DNA of 64,000 nt. It comes from Deinococcus sp. JMULE3. GTDB taxonomy: Bacteria; Deinococcota; Deinococci; Deinococcales; Deinococcaceae. The stretch spans positions 2,797,501 through 2,861,500 of the forward strand of contig NZ_SGWE01000004.1 of NCBI RefSeq assembly GCF_013337115.1, written 5' to 3'. Both the position numbers and the translations under genes were made by a program. Shown here piece by piece: positions 8,943 to 22,100 of the stretch. Numbering within the stretch: the first letter of the stretch is position 1; every line of letters starts with the position of its first letter. The notes under the pieces are model-generated. The model ran no database searches. It saw only the letters and a program-made list of their open reading frames with translations, and was not told the origin of the DNA.

Positions 8943-9430
8943 GCGGCTTGGTCTCACGTCCGGGGCCGCTCGTCGTCACCTGCCAGGAATGGCGAGTTCG
9001 GCACAGGTGCGGTGTCACTGAACAGGTGGAAGATCCAGATCAAAAAATACGCTGAAAACATAACGATGCTCCAGCCGCGGCCTGTCCGGTGTCCGTGGGG
9101 TGCCGGATGGTCTGGGCCGACTGAGGGTGGTGGAGGTGGCGCGGCCAGCGAAGCGGGAGGTCACCCGTTTTGGGCCGCCAGTGGGTGTGGAACGCCGTTC
9201 ACCTCAGGCGTGGCTGGGGTGAAGGGTTCGGATGGAGCGTGGATTGAATCGGGAGTTCAGGTTCGGTCAGGGGTGCCCTGACGACTATGTAAATTATAGA
9301 ACAATGTCACATATTTCGCAAATAGCAGAATGGGCGTAGGGGGCAATGCGCCACCTCACCCAGGAACGGCACGCCAGATCACCGACACCACCCCAGCCCC
9401 TCAGCAGGCCACAACCCCTACGGACATAAG
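8943..9430. other. Gene-poor, locally AT-rich intergenic stretch
   Basis: No convincing gene was found on either strand; longer open frames here are extensions of frames antisense to the TPR gene. Two segments, about 9030-9066 and 9285-9335, are strikingly AT-rich for this genome (for example ATGTAAATTATAGAACAATG). They may be a decayed gene, a promoter region or an old insertion. Confidence 0.4.
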
Positions 9431-9452
9431 AAAAAAGGCGGCCCACGCCGCC
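9431..9452 (-). terminator. Intrinsic terminator of the ABC permease gene
   Basis: On the minus strand GGCGGC-GTGG-GCCGCC (9452-9437) is followed by TTTTTT (9436-9431). It is a textbook terminator but lies about 155 bp beyond the permease stop, with the 132-bp repeat between them. Confidence 0.8.
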
Positions 9453-9475
9453 TCACTTCGCTCAGCCCGCGCTCA

Positions 9476-9607
9476 TACGGATTCCGTTTGTTTCGTTGAC
9501 AATCCGGAACTTCACCGGATTGCCAGCTCCACGTCCGGAACCCGTTTCTCTCCTCCTCGCTCCGCTCGGGTTGAAAGGTTTTGCAAACCTTTCAACCCGA
9601 GTCCGTA
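9476..9607. repeat. Stop-codon-abutting palindromic element, copy A (132 bp)
   Basis: The element starts TACGGATTCCGTTTG and ends GAGTCCGTA. It is flanked on both sides by TCA (9473-9475 and 9608-9610); the right one is the TGA stop of the permease on the minus strand. Internal hairpins: CAATCCGG with CCGGATTG, and GGGTTGAAAGG with CCTTTCAACCC. The right end abuts the stop codon. Confidence 0.9.
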
Positions 9608-10303
<696 letters not shown>

Positions 10304-10516
10304 TGGCGGCCCCCACCGGGCACGCGACCTCTGAACACCCTCACGCGGACACCATCACCGCCACACCATAGGACAGAACCCGCCCCGCCCGCGTCCCCCC
10401 TTCACGAAACGTGCACCCTGACTCCATCCCCACCACACGACCCGGTACGCTGAACGGCAGAAGCCCGGGGCGGCCCCGACCACCCCCACGCCCGCCCCAC
10501 GGAAGGTGATCCACCC

Positions 10517-10939
10517 ATGCGCGCCTGGCTGTACCTCCTGACCGCGATTGCCCTGGAGGTCAGCGGCACCCTCAGCCTGAAACACCTGCACGACCAGCCG
10601 CTGACGCACACGCTACTCACGTACGCCCAGCTGACCGGCGCGTTCTACCTGCTCTCCCGCGCGTTCCGGCAGATCCCGGTCGCCGTGGCCTTCGCCACCT
10701 GGGAAGCGCTGGGCCTCCTGAGCCTCACCGTCCTGGGCGCCACCCTGCTGGGCGAACACCTGCCCCCCACGCACCTGCTCGCACTGGGCGGCCTGCTGCT
10801 CGGCAGCGCCCTCCTGAGCCGAGGCACCCGGCACCCCACCACCGGGCAGCCCACCACGGACGCACAGCCCACGGCAGACGCGCAGACCACGGCAGCCCAA
10901 CCGGCCCACCCCGCACCCACCGGCGGGCAGCCCGCATGA
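10517..10939 (+). CDS. SMR-family multidrug efflux subunit (first of pair)
   Basis: A 140-residue small multidrug resistance protein with four helices. The membrane-embedded glutamate is E14 (TAIALEVSGTLSLK), the same position as in EmrE, and coordinates protons and cationic drugs. After the fourth helix (about residue 105) there is an unusual 35-residue tail of Thr/Gln/Pro/Ala repeats (PTTDAQPTADAQ). The stop overlaps the next start (ATGA), so the two products probably form a heterodimer. Confidence 0.85.
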   Translation: MRAWLYLLTAIALEVSGTLSLKHLHDQPLTHTLLTYAQLTGAFYLLSRAFRQIPVAVAFATWEALGLLSLTVLGATLLGEHLPPTHLLALGGLLLGSALLSRGTRHPTTGQPTTDAQPTADAQTTAAQPAHPAPTGGQPA

Positions 10940-11259
10940 CGGCCACCACCGCCCTCCTGATCCTCGGGGCCGCCCTGCTGGACGTCCTGGCGAACCTCCT
11001 CCTGAAACGCAGCGACGGCCTCGCCCGGCCCGCTTCCTTCGTGGGTGCCGTCCTGACCGTCCTGGCCGCCTTCAGCCTGATCGGCCTCGCCGCGCGGGAC
11101 CTGCCGGTCGCCGTCGCCTACGCCCTCTGGGGCGGCCTGGGTATCGTCACGACCGCCCTGCTCAGCAGGCGCATCGACGGCGCCCGCCTGACCCCCACCG
11201 GCTGGGCAGGCCTCGCCCTGATCCTCGGCAGCCTCGCTGTCCTCAGCCTCACCCCGTAA
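10936..11259 (+). CDS. SMR-family multidrug efflux subunit (second of pair)
   Basis: A 107-residue four-helix SMR protein. Its start overlaps the previous stop by 4 bp, as in paired SMR systems such as MdtIJ or EbrAB. Where the family has glutamate in helix 1, this protein has D16 (GAALLDVLANLLLKRSDG). VAYALWGGLGIV matches the conserved helix 3. The pair is convergent with the amino-acid binding protein gene. Confidence 0.83.
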   Translation: MTATTALLILGAALLDVLANLLLKRSDGLARPASFVGAVLTVLAAFSLIGLAARDLPVAVAYALWGGLGIVTTALLSRRIDGARLTPTGWAGLALILGSLAVLSLTP

Positions 11260-11276
11260 CACCACCCAACACAGCA

Positions 11277-11319
11277 GGGGCCGGAGGTCCGGTGGACACC
11301 CCACCTCCCCTCCGGCCCC
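11277..11319. terminator. Hairpin between convergent SMR and binding-protein genes
   Basis: GGGGCCGGAG (11277-11286) pairs perfectly with CTCCGGCCCC (11310-11319). It lies between two converging gene ends and may terminate both; there is no long T-run. Confidence 0.55.
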
Positions 11320-11330
11320 CGCTGACGCCG

Positions 11331-12098
11331 TTACTTCTGCACGATCCACCTGTTCAGCAGCTTCTGGTACTCCCCGCTGGCTTTCAGGCGCGCCAGCGTC
11401 TTATTTGCCGCCGCCGCGAGATCACTACCCTTCCTGAACACCATGCCGTAATCCTCGGCCGCCAGGTCCTTCCCGGCCTGCTCGAACTGCCCCGGCAGGC
11501 GCTTTTTCAGGTCATCCACCGTCGGCGCGTCGCCCACCAGCGCCGCGATCCGCCCGGCCCGCACGTCCGCCAGTCCCGCCGCGAAATCGTCATACACCTT
11601 CAACGTCGCGCCCTTCGGTTTCAGCAGGTCGTTCGCCACGAACTGCCCCGTCGTGTTCCCCTGCACGCCGATCACCTTCCCCTTCACGCTCGCGGGCCAC
11701 GCGAACTTCCCGGGATTCCCGGCCCGCACGATGAACACCTGCGCCGACCGGAAGTAAGGCTGGCTGAACGACACCACCTTCGCCCGCTCCGGCGTGATCG
11801 TGATGCCACTCATGGCCATGTCCACCCGGCCCGACGTGACCGCCTGCGGCATCAGCGCCCCGAACCCCACCGCGCGGATCTCCAGCCGCACGCCCAGGTC
11901 CTTCGCCACCGCCCGCGCGATATCGATATCGAAGCCCTGAATCTGCCCGTCCGGGCCCTTGAACTCGAACGGCGCGAACGTCGGGTCCGTGCCCAGCACC
12001 AGCACGCCCTTCTTCTTCACCTCGGCCACCGTCGCCGCCTGCGACACGCTCACCAGGGCCGAACCGAGGACCGCCGCAATCATCACGAAACGCTTCAC
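11331..12098 (-). CDS. Amino-acid ABC transporter substrate-binding protein
   Basis: A 255-residue exported protein of the SBP_bac_3 family. The signal peptide is KRFVMIAAVLGSALVSVSQA. The mature part starts VAEVKKKGVLVLGTDPTFAPFEF and has GFDIDIARAVAKDLG, conserved in polar amino-acid binders. The start is GTG at 12098, fixed by TATGCT 6 nt upstream. It should feed the permease at 9608-10303. Confidence 0.88.
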   Translation of the reverse strand: MKRFVMIAAVLGSALVSVSQAATVAEVKKKGVLVLGTDPTFAPFEFKGPDGQIQGFDIDIARAVAKDLGVRLEIRAVGFGALMPQAVTSGRVDMAMSGITITPERAKVVSFSQPYFRSAQVFIVRAGNPGKFAWPASVKGKVIGVQGNTTGQFVANDLLKPKGATLKVYDDFAAGLADVRAGRIAALVGDAPTVDDLKKRLPGQFEQAGKDLAAEDYGMVFRKGSDLAAAANKTLARLKASGEYQKLLNRWIVQK

Positions 12099-12104
12099 CC
12101 CACC

Positions 12105-12136
12105 AGCATAGAACCCCGCGCGGCGCGCCGTACCCT
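12105..12136. promoter_or_regulatory. Divergent pair of leaderless promoters
   Basis: TATGCT (minus, 12105-12110) lies 6 nt before the GTG at 12098, and TACCCT (plus, 12131-12136) lies 6 nt before the ATG at 12143. The two -10 boxes are only 20 bp apart, so the promoters must overlap and may compete. Confidence 0.55.
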
Positions 12137-12142
12137 GCCTGC

Positions 12143-12604
12143 ATGGAATGGCCCGCCCCCACCGACTTCGTCCACGGCGACCCCCTCCCCCCACCACAGG
12201 CGTGGACGCGGCCCGGCCTCGTCATGACCTTCAACCTTGAATGCCCCGGCTGCGTCTCACGCGGCATCCCGTTCCTGAAACGCCTGCACGCCGAGTTCGG
12301 CGACGCCGTTCACCTCCTCGCCGTGCACACCAGCCACGGCCACCGAACACTCCCCAGAGAGGACGTGGAACCCACCCTGAAAAAATTCGCGCAGGACTAC
12401 GCGAAACTCCCGTTCCCCGTCGCCCTCGACCTCACCGGCACCCTCGCCCGCGACTGGCACACCGAAGGCACCCCCCACTGGCTCGCCTTCGCGCCCGGCG
12501 GAGACCTCATCCGCAGCGTGTACGGCAGCCAGGACAACGCCCAGACCAGACTCCAGTACCTCCTGGAAGAATGGACCGGGCGCGGCGCAGAGGATCAGAC
12601 CTAA
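12143..12604 (+). CDS. Thioredoxin-like protein (TlpA/peroxiredoxin-type fold)
   Basis: A 153-residue cytoplasmic thioredoxin-fold protein without signal peptide. The redox motif is CPGC at about 35-38 (TFNLECPGCVSRGIPFLKRL), and the cis-proline region is TEGTPHWLAF. Substrates are unknown. TACCCT lies 6 nt before the ATG. Its TAA stop overlaps, tail to tail, the TAG stop of the next gene on the other strand. Confidence 0.75.
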   Translation: MEWPAPTDFVHGDPLPPPQAWTRPGLVMTFNLECPGCVSRGIPFLKRLHAEFGDAVHLLAVHTSHGHRTLPREDVEPTLKKFAQDYAKLPFPVALDLTGTLARDWHTEGTPHWLAFAPGGDLIRSVYGSQDNAQTRLQYLLEEWTGRGAEDQT

Positions 12605-13734
12605 CGGGCGTCGGACGTCGCCTGGGCGGGCACGAAGATGCCGGACTGCAGGTCGTTCAGGGGAATGTTACTCAGGCGCACCAGCAGGGCTGTCTGGTGA
12701 CCATTGACAGGGTCTGGTCCGAGCTGGGCGGGGTCCGTCACGAAGCGCAGGCGGGAGGCACTGGAAGACAGAGTGATCGCCCGGTCTGTCGCGACGGGCT
12801 GCACACTGAACGTGTAGTTGCTTCCGGCCCCGCGGCGCACCAGCATCACCACTTCACCGGCTGGCAGCGTGGTCAGTACACGGTGCTGGTGGGGACCGGT
12901 TTCCTGCCCGCTGCTTCGCAGGGTGAATTCGGTGGCGCCGGATGGGGGGGATAGAAGACTGCTCAGCAGTTCCAGGCTCAGGCCGCCATAGAACGCCGTC
13001 CCGATGGTCTGTGTGCGCTGTCCGAAGGTCAGACGCTGACCTCCGAACTGGATGGTGGGCTGCGCGAACCCGCTGAGGTGAGCGTCTGGGTAGACGGCCA
13101 TGATTTCACTGGCGACGGCGGCGGCCAGGAAGTAGCGTTCGTTCTGCGCGGTGAAACTGCTGGGCAGCTTGAATTGACTGGCGGGTAGCTTGACCCGCAC
13201 GCCGCTGCCGTCCAGTTGGGTGACCTGCCCTCCGGCAGCGGTGACGGCGCTGCGCAGGGACGAGAATGACAGGTAAGCGCCGGGGACAGTGGGGCCGGTG
13301 TAGGTGAAGCAGGTCACGCCGTCCCGTGCGCTGACAATGCTGACATGTTCGGGAACAGTGCCTCGCACGCAGGTGGGTTTCACGGGTCGTTCAGTCTGTA
13401 CGGGGAGAATCAGCGATTGGCTGCCCCCTGCCAGGGCGTACAGTCCGGCGCTGATGCCGAGGGCGAGGGTTGCGGCGGTCAGGATGAGTTTTGGCATGGT
13501 GTACACCTGTGCCATGCCCAGGGTCACGCGGGTGGGTGGCCCGAGTTCACGGATGGCCTGGGCGGTGGCCTGAGTGGGGGTGAGGCCGCTGAGGATCAGG
13601 TGGTCGGCGCGTGTCAGGATGTGTTCTTCGAGTTCGTCCCAGAGTTCCTGGCGGCGCGCTTCTGGGAGGCCCCAGGTGGCGCGGGTCAGGTACGCGGTCA
13701 GGGCGCGGGGGGTGGTGTGGGCGGCGGTGGTCAC
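12601..13734 (-). CDS. HAAS-domain (permease prefix domain 1) membrane protein
   Basis: A 377-residue protein. The first 75 residues (RALTAYLTRATWGLPEARRQELWDELEEHILTRADHLILSGLTPTQATAQAIRELG) match the HAAS domain that commonly follows PadR regulators. A single transmembrane helix lies around 82-105, then about 270 extracytoplasmic residues of unknown fold. It starts with GTG overlapping the PadR stop by 4 bp (GTGA), so the pair is co-translated and probably works together in envelope-stress sensing. Confidence 0.7.
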   Translation of the reverse strand: MTTAAHTTPRALTAYLTRATWGLPEARRQELWDELEEHILTRADHLILSGLTPTQATAQAIRELGPPTRVTLGMAQVYTMPKLILTAATLALGISAGLYALAGGSQSLILPVQTERPVKPTCVRGTVPEHVSIVSARDGVTCFTYTGPTVPGAYLSFSSLRSAVTAAGGQVTQLDGSGVRVKLPASQFKLPSSFTAQNERYFLAAAVASEIMAVYPDAHLSGFAQPTIQFGGQRLTFGQRTQTIGTAFYGGLSLELLSSLLSPPSGATEFTLRSSGQETGPHQHRVLTTLPAGEVVMLVRRGAGSNYTFSVQPVATDRAITLSSSASRLRFVTDPAQLGPDPVNGHQTALLVRLSNIPLNDLQSGIFVPAQATSDAR

Positions 13735-14060
13735 GCGCCGGTCCCGCCGAGCTGGTTCACGGCGCCGGTGAAGGCGGCGAATTCCTGCCGTTTGGCGTTC
13801 AGGGTGTCGCGGCCCCGGTCGGTGATGGCGTAGTACTTGCGGGGTTTGCCGTTGCGGCCCGTTTCGCCGTGCTGCGCGGCGAGCAGTCCTTCGGCTTCCA
13901 GGCGGTGCAGGGCGGGGTAGAGGCTGCCTTCCTTGAAGTCGAAGTACCCGCCGGTGCGGTCGCGGGCGGCCTGGATGATCGCGAAGCCGTACAGGGGTTG
14001 CTGTTCGAGGAGGGTCAGGAGGATCAGGTCGAGGTTGCCGCGCAGCAGGTCTGGGTTCAT
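13731..14060 (-). CDS. PadR-family transcriptional regulator
   Basis: A 109-residue winged-helix repressor. NLDLILLTLLEQQPLYGFAIIQAARDRTGG and EGSLYPALHRLEAEGLL are PadR signatures, and RKYYAITDRGRDTLN is the wing. GGAGCACCC precedes the ATG. It is coupled to the HAAS-domain gene. Repeated sites upstream (14122-14187) suggest autoregulation. Confidence 0.9.
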   Translation of the reverse strand: MNPDLLRGNLDLILLTLLEQQPLYGFAIIQAARDRTGGYFDFKEGSLYPALHRLEAEGLLAAQHGETGRNGKPRKYYAITDRGRDTLNAKRQEFAAFTGAVNQLGGTGA

Positions 14061-14121
14061 GGGTGCTCCGGGGTGGGGCGTCGGCCGCGTGGCGTCCCGC
14101 GTGGTTGCGGCCCCTGCATAG

Positions 14122-14187
14122 CTATGTCTGCCTACATAGTCTGTCTTGGTTAGCTGGTTGTCAAGCTCAGTCTGCCTATGTAGTCTG
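14122..14187 (-). promoter_or_regulatory. Candidate PadR operator repeats and promoter
   Basis: CTATGT-CTGCCT-ACATAG (14122-14139) is an inverted repeat of the ATGT...ACAT type known for PadR proteins. Two 18-mers, GTCTGCCTACATAGTCTG (14126-14143) and GTCTGCCTATGTAGTCTG (14170-14187), differ at two bases and lie 44 bp apart. A perfect -35 TTGACA on the minus strand (14159-14164) sits between them. Confidence 0.6.
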
Positions 14188-14245
14188 GCCACAGGAAAGC
14201 CCCAGCACCGGGGTCGGTGAGCTAGGGCCAGGAGCGAATCGAGGG

Positions 14246-14719
14246 TCAGGGCGTCTGCTGGTCGACGTTCAGGGTGCTGGTGTCGGTGTCCTCGCTGACG
14301 ACGTCGGGGGCCGTTTCGGTGTAGGTGCCGTCCTGCTCGGCGGCCGCTTCGGCGTCGCCGCGGTCCACGTAGCTGAACGTCTTGCCGTTCAGGCTGGTCA
14401 CGGTGATGGTGTAGTCGCTCAGGCGTTCCGGGTCCAGGGTGATGACGCTGCTCTTGATCGTGTCGCCCATCTCCTGGCTGAGCGAGTAGTCGCCCAGCAG
14501 CGGGGACGTGCAGGGCTGGCCGTTCAGTCCGGCGGGCAGCTGCTGGGGCGTGGCGGTGGCGCGGGCGCGTTCCAGTGCCTGGATGCACTGCGTGCGGAAG
14601 TACAGGGCGTTGTCGATCTTCAGTTGCTCGGCGCGGTCGGCGTTGTGTTTCTCGAACATGCCGCTGCAGGAGGCCAGCGCGGCGGGCAGGGCCAGGATCA
14701 GCAGGAGGGGAAGGCGCAT
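14246..14719 (-). CDS. Putative lipoprotein
   Basis: A 157-residue exported protein with signal peptide and lipobox (ALASC, acylated cysteine at residue 18). The mature part has a Cys near the start of a helical segment (FRTQCIQALERARATAT) and a second in LNGQPCTSPL, possibly a disulfide. No known family is recognised. TACACT lies 6 nt before the ATG. Confidence 0.6.
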   Translation of the reverse strand: MRLPLLLILALPAALASCSGMFEKHNADRAEQLKIDNALYFRTQCIQALERARATATPQQLPAGLNGQPCTSPLLGDYSLSQEMGDTIKSSVITLDPERLSDYTITVTSLNGKTFSYVDRGDAEAAAEQDGTYTETAPDVVSEDTDTSTLNVDQQTP

Positions 14720-14793
14720 GACCCGAGTGTAGAGGCCAGGGAAACAGCCGGAGACCGCAGGTGCGGTGGATAGGCCAGAGGGCCTACAGCGCG

Positions 14794-14830
14794 GAAGACC
14801 CCCGGCGCCGCGTGGGGCTCGGGGGTCTTC
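14794..14830 (-). terminator. Terminator of the NADH dehydrogenase gene
   Basis: GAAGACCCCCG (14794-14804) and CGGGGGTCTTC (14820-14830) form a perfect 11-bp stem just beyond the ndh stop at 14847. The outer AAG/CTTC part gives a weak T-run on the minus strand. Confidence 0.65.
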
Positions 14831-14846
14831 TCGGACGGGGCGGGGT

Positions 14847-15986
<1,140 letters not shown>

Positions 15987-16131
15987 TTCTCTTTCTCCTG
16001 TGAACGAATTCACGAGTCGGCTGGGAGGGCTCCCACCGGCACGCAAACACCGCTGGGGGTCGGGGACCTCCACACGGCAACAGTGTACATGTTACACCAA
16101 ATACACCTGAACGCGCCCACACAGTGCCGTC

Positions 16132-17439
16132 TCATCTAGCGAGACCGTTCATCTCCGCCCGGTCAGGGAACCGGGACGTCAGCCCGCCCCCCTCACCCAC
16201 GGCCCCCCGCGATCCGCGCCGCGTCCGGCGACCCGCGCAGCGCCCGCATCGCCAGCGCCCCCAGCAGCGGCCCCACCGCCCACAGCGCGAACAACCCCCC
16301 CACCCCAGCCGCGGCAGCAGCAGCGGCACCAGCGCGATCGTCACCGCCGTCAACGTGAACCCCAGCGCCAGCTGCGCCGTCATCGCCGTACCCGCGTAGC
16401 CCGGCTCGGCGATCTCACTCATGACCGTGCTGAACTGCGCGCTGTCCGCGATGATCCAGAACCCCCAGAACACACTCAGCGCCAGCACCACCCCCGGGGG
16501 CGGCGACCCCCACAGCAGCAGCCCCGCCAGGACCAGCGCCGCGCCGCCCGACAGCCACATGGACAGCTCCGTCAGGCGCGTGCGGCCCCAGCGGTCCCCC
16601 AGCACGCCCCCCACCACGCAGCCCAGCGCGCCCACCCCGACCACGCCGAACGTCGCCAGCGCCGCGCCCCGCACCGCGTCCGGCTGCCCCGCCCCGGTCA
16701 GCACCCCGCTGAAGAACAGCGCGAACCACGTCCACATGGCGTACAGCTCCCACATGTGCCCCAGGTACCCCAGCGTCGCCAGCGCCGGACCACGCGCCGA
16801 CAGCACCCGCCACGCCTGCGCCGGCCGGAACGCCGGGGCGGCCCCCGCGAACGGTCCTGGCCCGACCGGCAGCGCCAGCAGCCCACCCAGCGCCGCCAGG
16901 GCGCTCGTCACGCCCACCACCACCCGCCAGTCCGCGCCGCCCAGCCCATTCACCAGATGCGGACTGGCCGACCCCAGCGTCAGCGCGCCCACCATGACCC
17001 CCAGCGCCAGCCCCCGCCCCCGCGTGAAATACGCACTCATGGCCCGCAGCGCCGGAGGGTACACCAGCGCCAGCGCTGCCCCCACCCCCGCGCGGGCCAG
17101 CAGCGCCCCCCACAGGCCCGGACTGAGCAGCAGCGCCGCGTTCGCCCCCGCCGCCAGCAGCGCCCCCAGCGCGATCAGCACGCGCGGCTGCACCCGGTCC
17201 GCCAGATTCAGCAGCGCACTCAGCACCGCGCCCACCACGAACCCCAGCTGCACCGCCAGCGTCAGCCACGACCCCTGGAACGCGTTCAGGCCCCAGCCCT
17301 CCCGCAGTTGCGGCAGCGCGGCCGCCGCACTGAACCACGGACTCATGCCCAGCACCACGCTGCACGCCAGCAGGATCAGCGCCGCCGTCGGGGACAGGCG
17401 CGCCGCAGGCGGCAGGGCGGGCGGCGCAGGATCGGTCAT
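16132..17439 (-). CDS. MFS transporter, probably frameshifted near the C-terminus
   Basis: About twelve helices of a major facilitator protein (SVVLGMSPWFSAAAALPQL, LGDRWGRTRLTELS). The last helix breaks at a run of seven C (16295-16301 on plus): the frame becomes a Cys/Arg-rich tail of about 55 residues to the TGA at 16132. With one more base in the run the frame reads GGLFALWAVGPLLGALAMRAL and ends at 16193, a normal helix 12. It may be a sequencing error, a recent mutation or slippage. The substrate is unknown. Start 17439; 17475 is an alternative. Confidence 0.7.
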   Translation of the reverse strand: MTDPAPPALPPAARLSPTAALILLACSVVLGMSPWFSAAAALPQLREGWGLNAFQGSWLTLAVQLGFVVGAVLSALLNLADRVQPRVLIALGALLAAGANAALLLSPGLWGALLARAGVGAALALVYPPALRAMSAYFTRGRGLALGVMVGALTLGSASPHLVNGLGGADWRVVVGVTSALAALGGLLALPVGPGPFAGAAPAFRPAQAWRVLSARGPALATLGYLGHMWELYAMWTWFALFFSGVLTGAGQPDAVRGAALATFGVVGVGALGCVVGGVLGDRWGRTRLTELSMWLSGGAALVLAGLLLWGSPPPGVVLALSVFWGFWIIADSAQFSTVMSEIAEPGYAGTAMTAQLALGFTLTAVTIALVPLLLPRLGWGGCSRCGRWGRCWGRWRCGRCAGRRTRRGSRGAVGEGGGLTSRFPDRAEMNGLAR

Positions 17440-17520
17440 AGGGCCAGCATCAGGCAATGGGGCAGGGGAGGGCATCGCGTGCCCCTCACCCTACGCGACG
17501 CCTGATCAGAAGGCGTCTGA

Positions 17521-18786
17521 TCAGAAGGCGTCCAGCGCGGCGCGGCGCGCCCGCACGACCGGGCGGCGCGGGTCCCCGGCGGGCAGCAGGTCGTCCAGCA
17601 CGTCCAGGCACTCCGGGTCGTCGAAACGGGACGCGTAGCGCCACAGCAGGTCCGGGTCGCCACTGCGGCACACCGCCGCCTGCACCGCCGCGCCCAGGTA
17701 CTCCCGCCAGTACGTCAGCAGCGGCGACGCCGAGTTCGGGAGCAGCGGCCCGTCGAACAGCTCCGCCGCCTGCGCGGCCCGCCCGGCCAGCAGGTGTTCC
17801 TCGATGCGCTGCGCGTCCAGCGTGACGGGCACGCTCAGCCGGTACGGGCGGGACGCGATCTGCCCGCCCAGCAGCGCCCGCAGCGTACTCACCTCGGACT
17901 TCAGGGTGCTCAGGCTGACCGGCTGATCCCCGTACACGTGCGCGTGCAGCGCGTCCAGGCTCAGCCCGCCCGGATTCAGGGCCAGCACGCCCAGCAGTTC
18001 ATGCTGCCGGGGCGTGAGGTGCAGCCGCCTCCCCCCCAGCGTCACGCGCGGCGACCCGCAGAACGACAGGCTCAGTGCGTCCGCCGCGCCGTGCGGGCGG
18101 CCCCCGATCGCCTGTTCGATCTGCGCCGCGTAGTGCCGCGCGCTCGCCAGGCCCAGCGGCGTGCTGTGCTCCCAGGTGCTGCTGAGGTCCAGCACGCCCA
18201 GCAGCGCCCCCGACCCCGGATCGCGGATCGGACTGGAGTAACACACCCAGTCGTGCACGGTCTGCACGTAGTGCTCCGCGCTGAACACCCGCACGGGCCG
18301 CCGCGTCCGCAGGGACAGTGCCAGCGCGTTCGTGCCGACGGTGCCCTCGCCCCACTGTCCGCCCGGCACGAAGTTCACGCGCCGCGCCAGGGCCGTCATG
18401 CGTTCACTGCCCTGCGTCCACAGCAGCGTGCCGTCCACGTCCCCCACCGCGACGATCAGGTCCGCGTCCTCCGCCAGGCGGGTCAGTTCCGGAATCAGGC
18501 CGCGCATGCCGTACTCCAGCGCACTCTCCCGCCACGCGTGCCGCACGTCCGTTTCGCTCAGGACCGGCGCGCACACCCGTTCCGGCGACACCGTCAGCGC
18601 CGAACGCGCCCAGGACGCCGCGACCTCCGGGGTCACGGTCGGCCCGGTCGTGTCAGGCCCAGCCGTGTCAGGCCCAGCAAGGTCAGCCCCAGGGACGTCA
18701 GGCCGGACCTCCGGCGCGCGGCGGTGCACGAAGCCGCCCCACGCGCGGATCAGCTGCTGACGTTCCAGCGACAAGCGGTCATTCAT
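17521..18786 (-). CDS. GAF-domain regulator with C-terminal winged helix
   Basis: About 421 residues. An AcoR-like GAF sensor (about 70-240: ADLIVAVGDVDGTLLWTQGSERM, GEGTVGTNALALSLRTRRPVRVF) lacks any AAA+/sigma54 domain. It is followed by a winged helix (about 270-340: RLHLTPRQHELLGVLALNPGGLSLDALHAHVYGDQPVSLSTLKSEVSTLRALLGG). Near residue 35 a 15-bp repeat encodes GPDTAGPDTTGP. GGAGG lies 11 nt before the ATG. It is divergent from the molybdenum hydroxylase operon and is its likely regulator. Confidence 0.78.
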   Translation of the reverse strand: MNDRLSLERQQLIRAWGGFVHRRAPEVRPDVPGADLAGPDTAGPDTTGPTVTPEVAASWARSALTVSPERVCAPVLSETDVRHAWRESALEYGMRGLIPELTRLAEDADLIVAVGDVDGTLLWTQGSERMTALARRVNFVPGGQWGEGTVGTNALALSLRTRRPVRVFSAEHYVQTVHDWVCYSSPIRDPGSGALLGVLDLSSTWEHSTPLGLASARHYAAQIEQAIGGRPHGAADALSLSFCGSPRVTLGGRRLHLTPRQHELLGVLALNPGGLSLDALHAHVYGDQPVSLSTLKSEVSTLRALLGGQIASRPYRLSVPVTLDAQRIEEHLLAGRAAQAAELFDGPLLPNSASPLLTYWREYLGAAVQAAVCRSGDPDLLWRYASRFDDPECLDVLDDLLPAGDPRRPVVRARRAALDAF

Positions 18787-19006
18787 CACGCCCCGAACCT
18801 CCACACGGCCCCTCGAAACGGCCCGACTCTCCGAAACGGTCCCGCCCGGCCCCGGCGGACCCCACTGCATTCTGATGCCCCCACGCTAGCACCTCCGGGA
18901 GTCCGCACCTGATTCCAACCTTGGTGTGTTTAGATGGTGAAGGTCAGACAACTCGGCGGTTCACCCCTGAACCAGCGCACTCCACCCCAGCCCGTGGGAG
19001 GCACGC

Positions 19007-19492
<486 letters not shown>

Positions 19493-19505
19493 GGCCGGGG
19501 GCGAT

Positions 19506-19600
19506 GAGCTCTGAGCCCTGAGCTCTGAGCTCTGAGCCCACGCGCCGCTTCCTCACAGCCCACAGCTCATAGCACACGGCTCAGAGCCCACAGCGCACTC
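19506..19600. repeat. Degenerate GAGCTCTGA tandem and inverted repeat
   Basis: Between small and large subunit genes GAGCTCTGAGCCC-like units recur on the left and their complements (CAGAGCCCACAGC, CAGCTCATAG) on the right. The transcript could fold into a loose hairpin within the operon. Confidence 0.6.
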
Positions 19601-19618
19601 CCAGGGAGGCATCACCCC

Positions 19619-22009
<2,391 letters not shown>

Positions 22010-22012
22010 AAC

Positions 22013-22081
22013 GTTGATGGGTGAAGGTTGATGGTCGATAGACCGTCCCTTCTCCATCAACGGTCACCTTTCAACCATCAA
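22013..22081. repeat. TTGATGG-type inverted repeat
   Basis: TTGATGGGTGAAGGTTGATGG at the left is matched by an inverted copy ending CCTTTCAACCATCAA. Both arms are made of degenerate heptamers TTGATGG. It sits between large and medium subunit genes. Single-arm relatives lie at about 392-412 and 63127-63150. Confidence 0.7.
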
Positions 22082-22100
22082 CCCCATCCCGGAGGGATTC

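Noticed and set aside
8640..9281. 213-residue plus-strand frame running out of the TPR gene into the intergenic region
   Set aside because: Mostly antisense to the TPR-winged-helix gene, no ribosome site, no recognisable motif; its end lies in AT-rich DNA.
9476..9607. CRISPR repeat or simple terminator for the dispersed element
   Set aside because: Copies are far apart with no spacer array; the element lies at stop codons with flanking triplet repeats, and copy A has a separate terminator beyond it.
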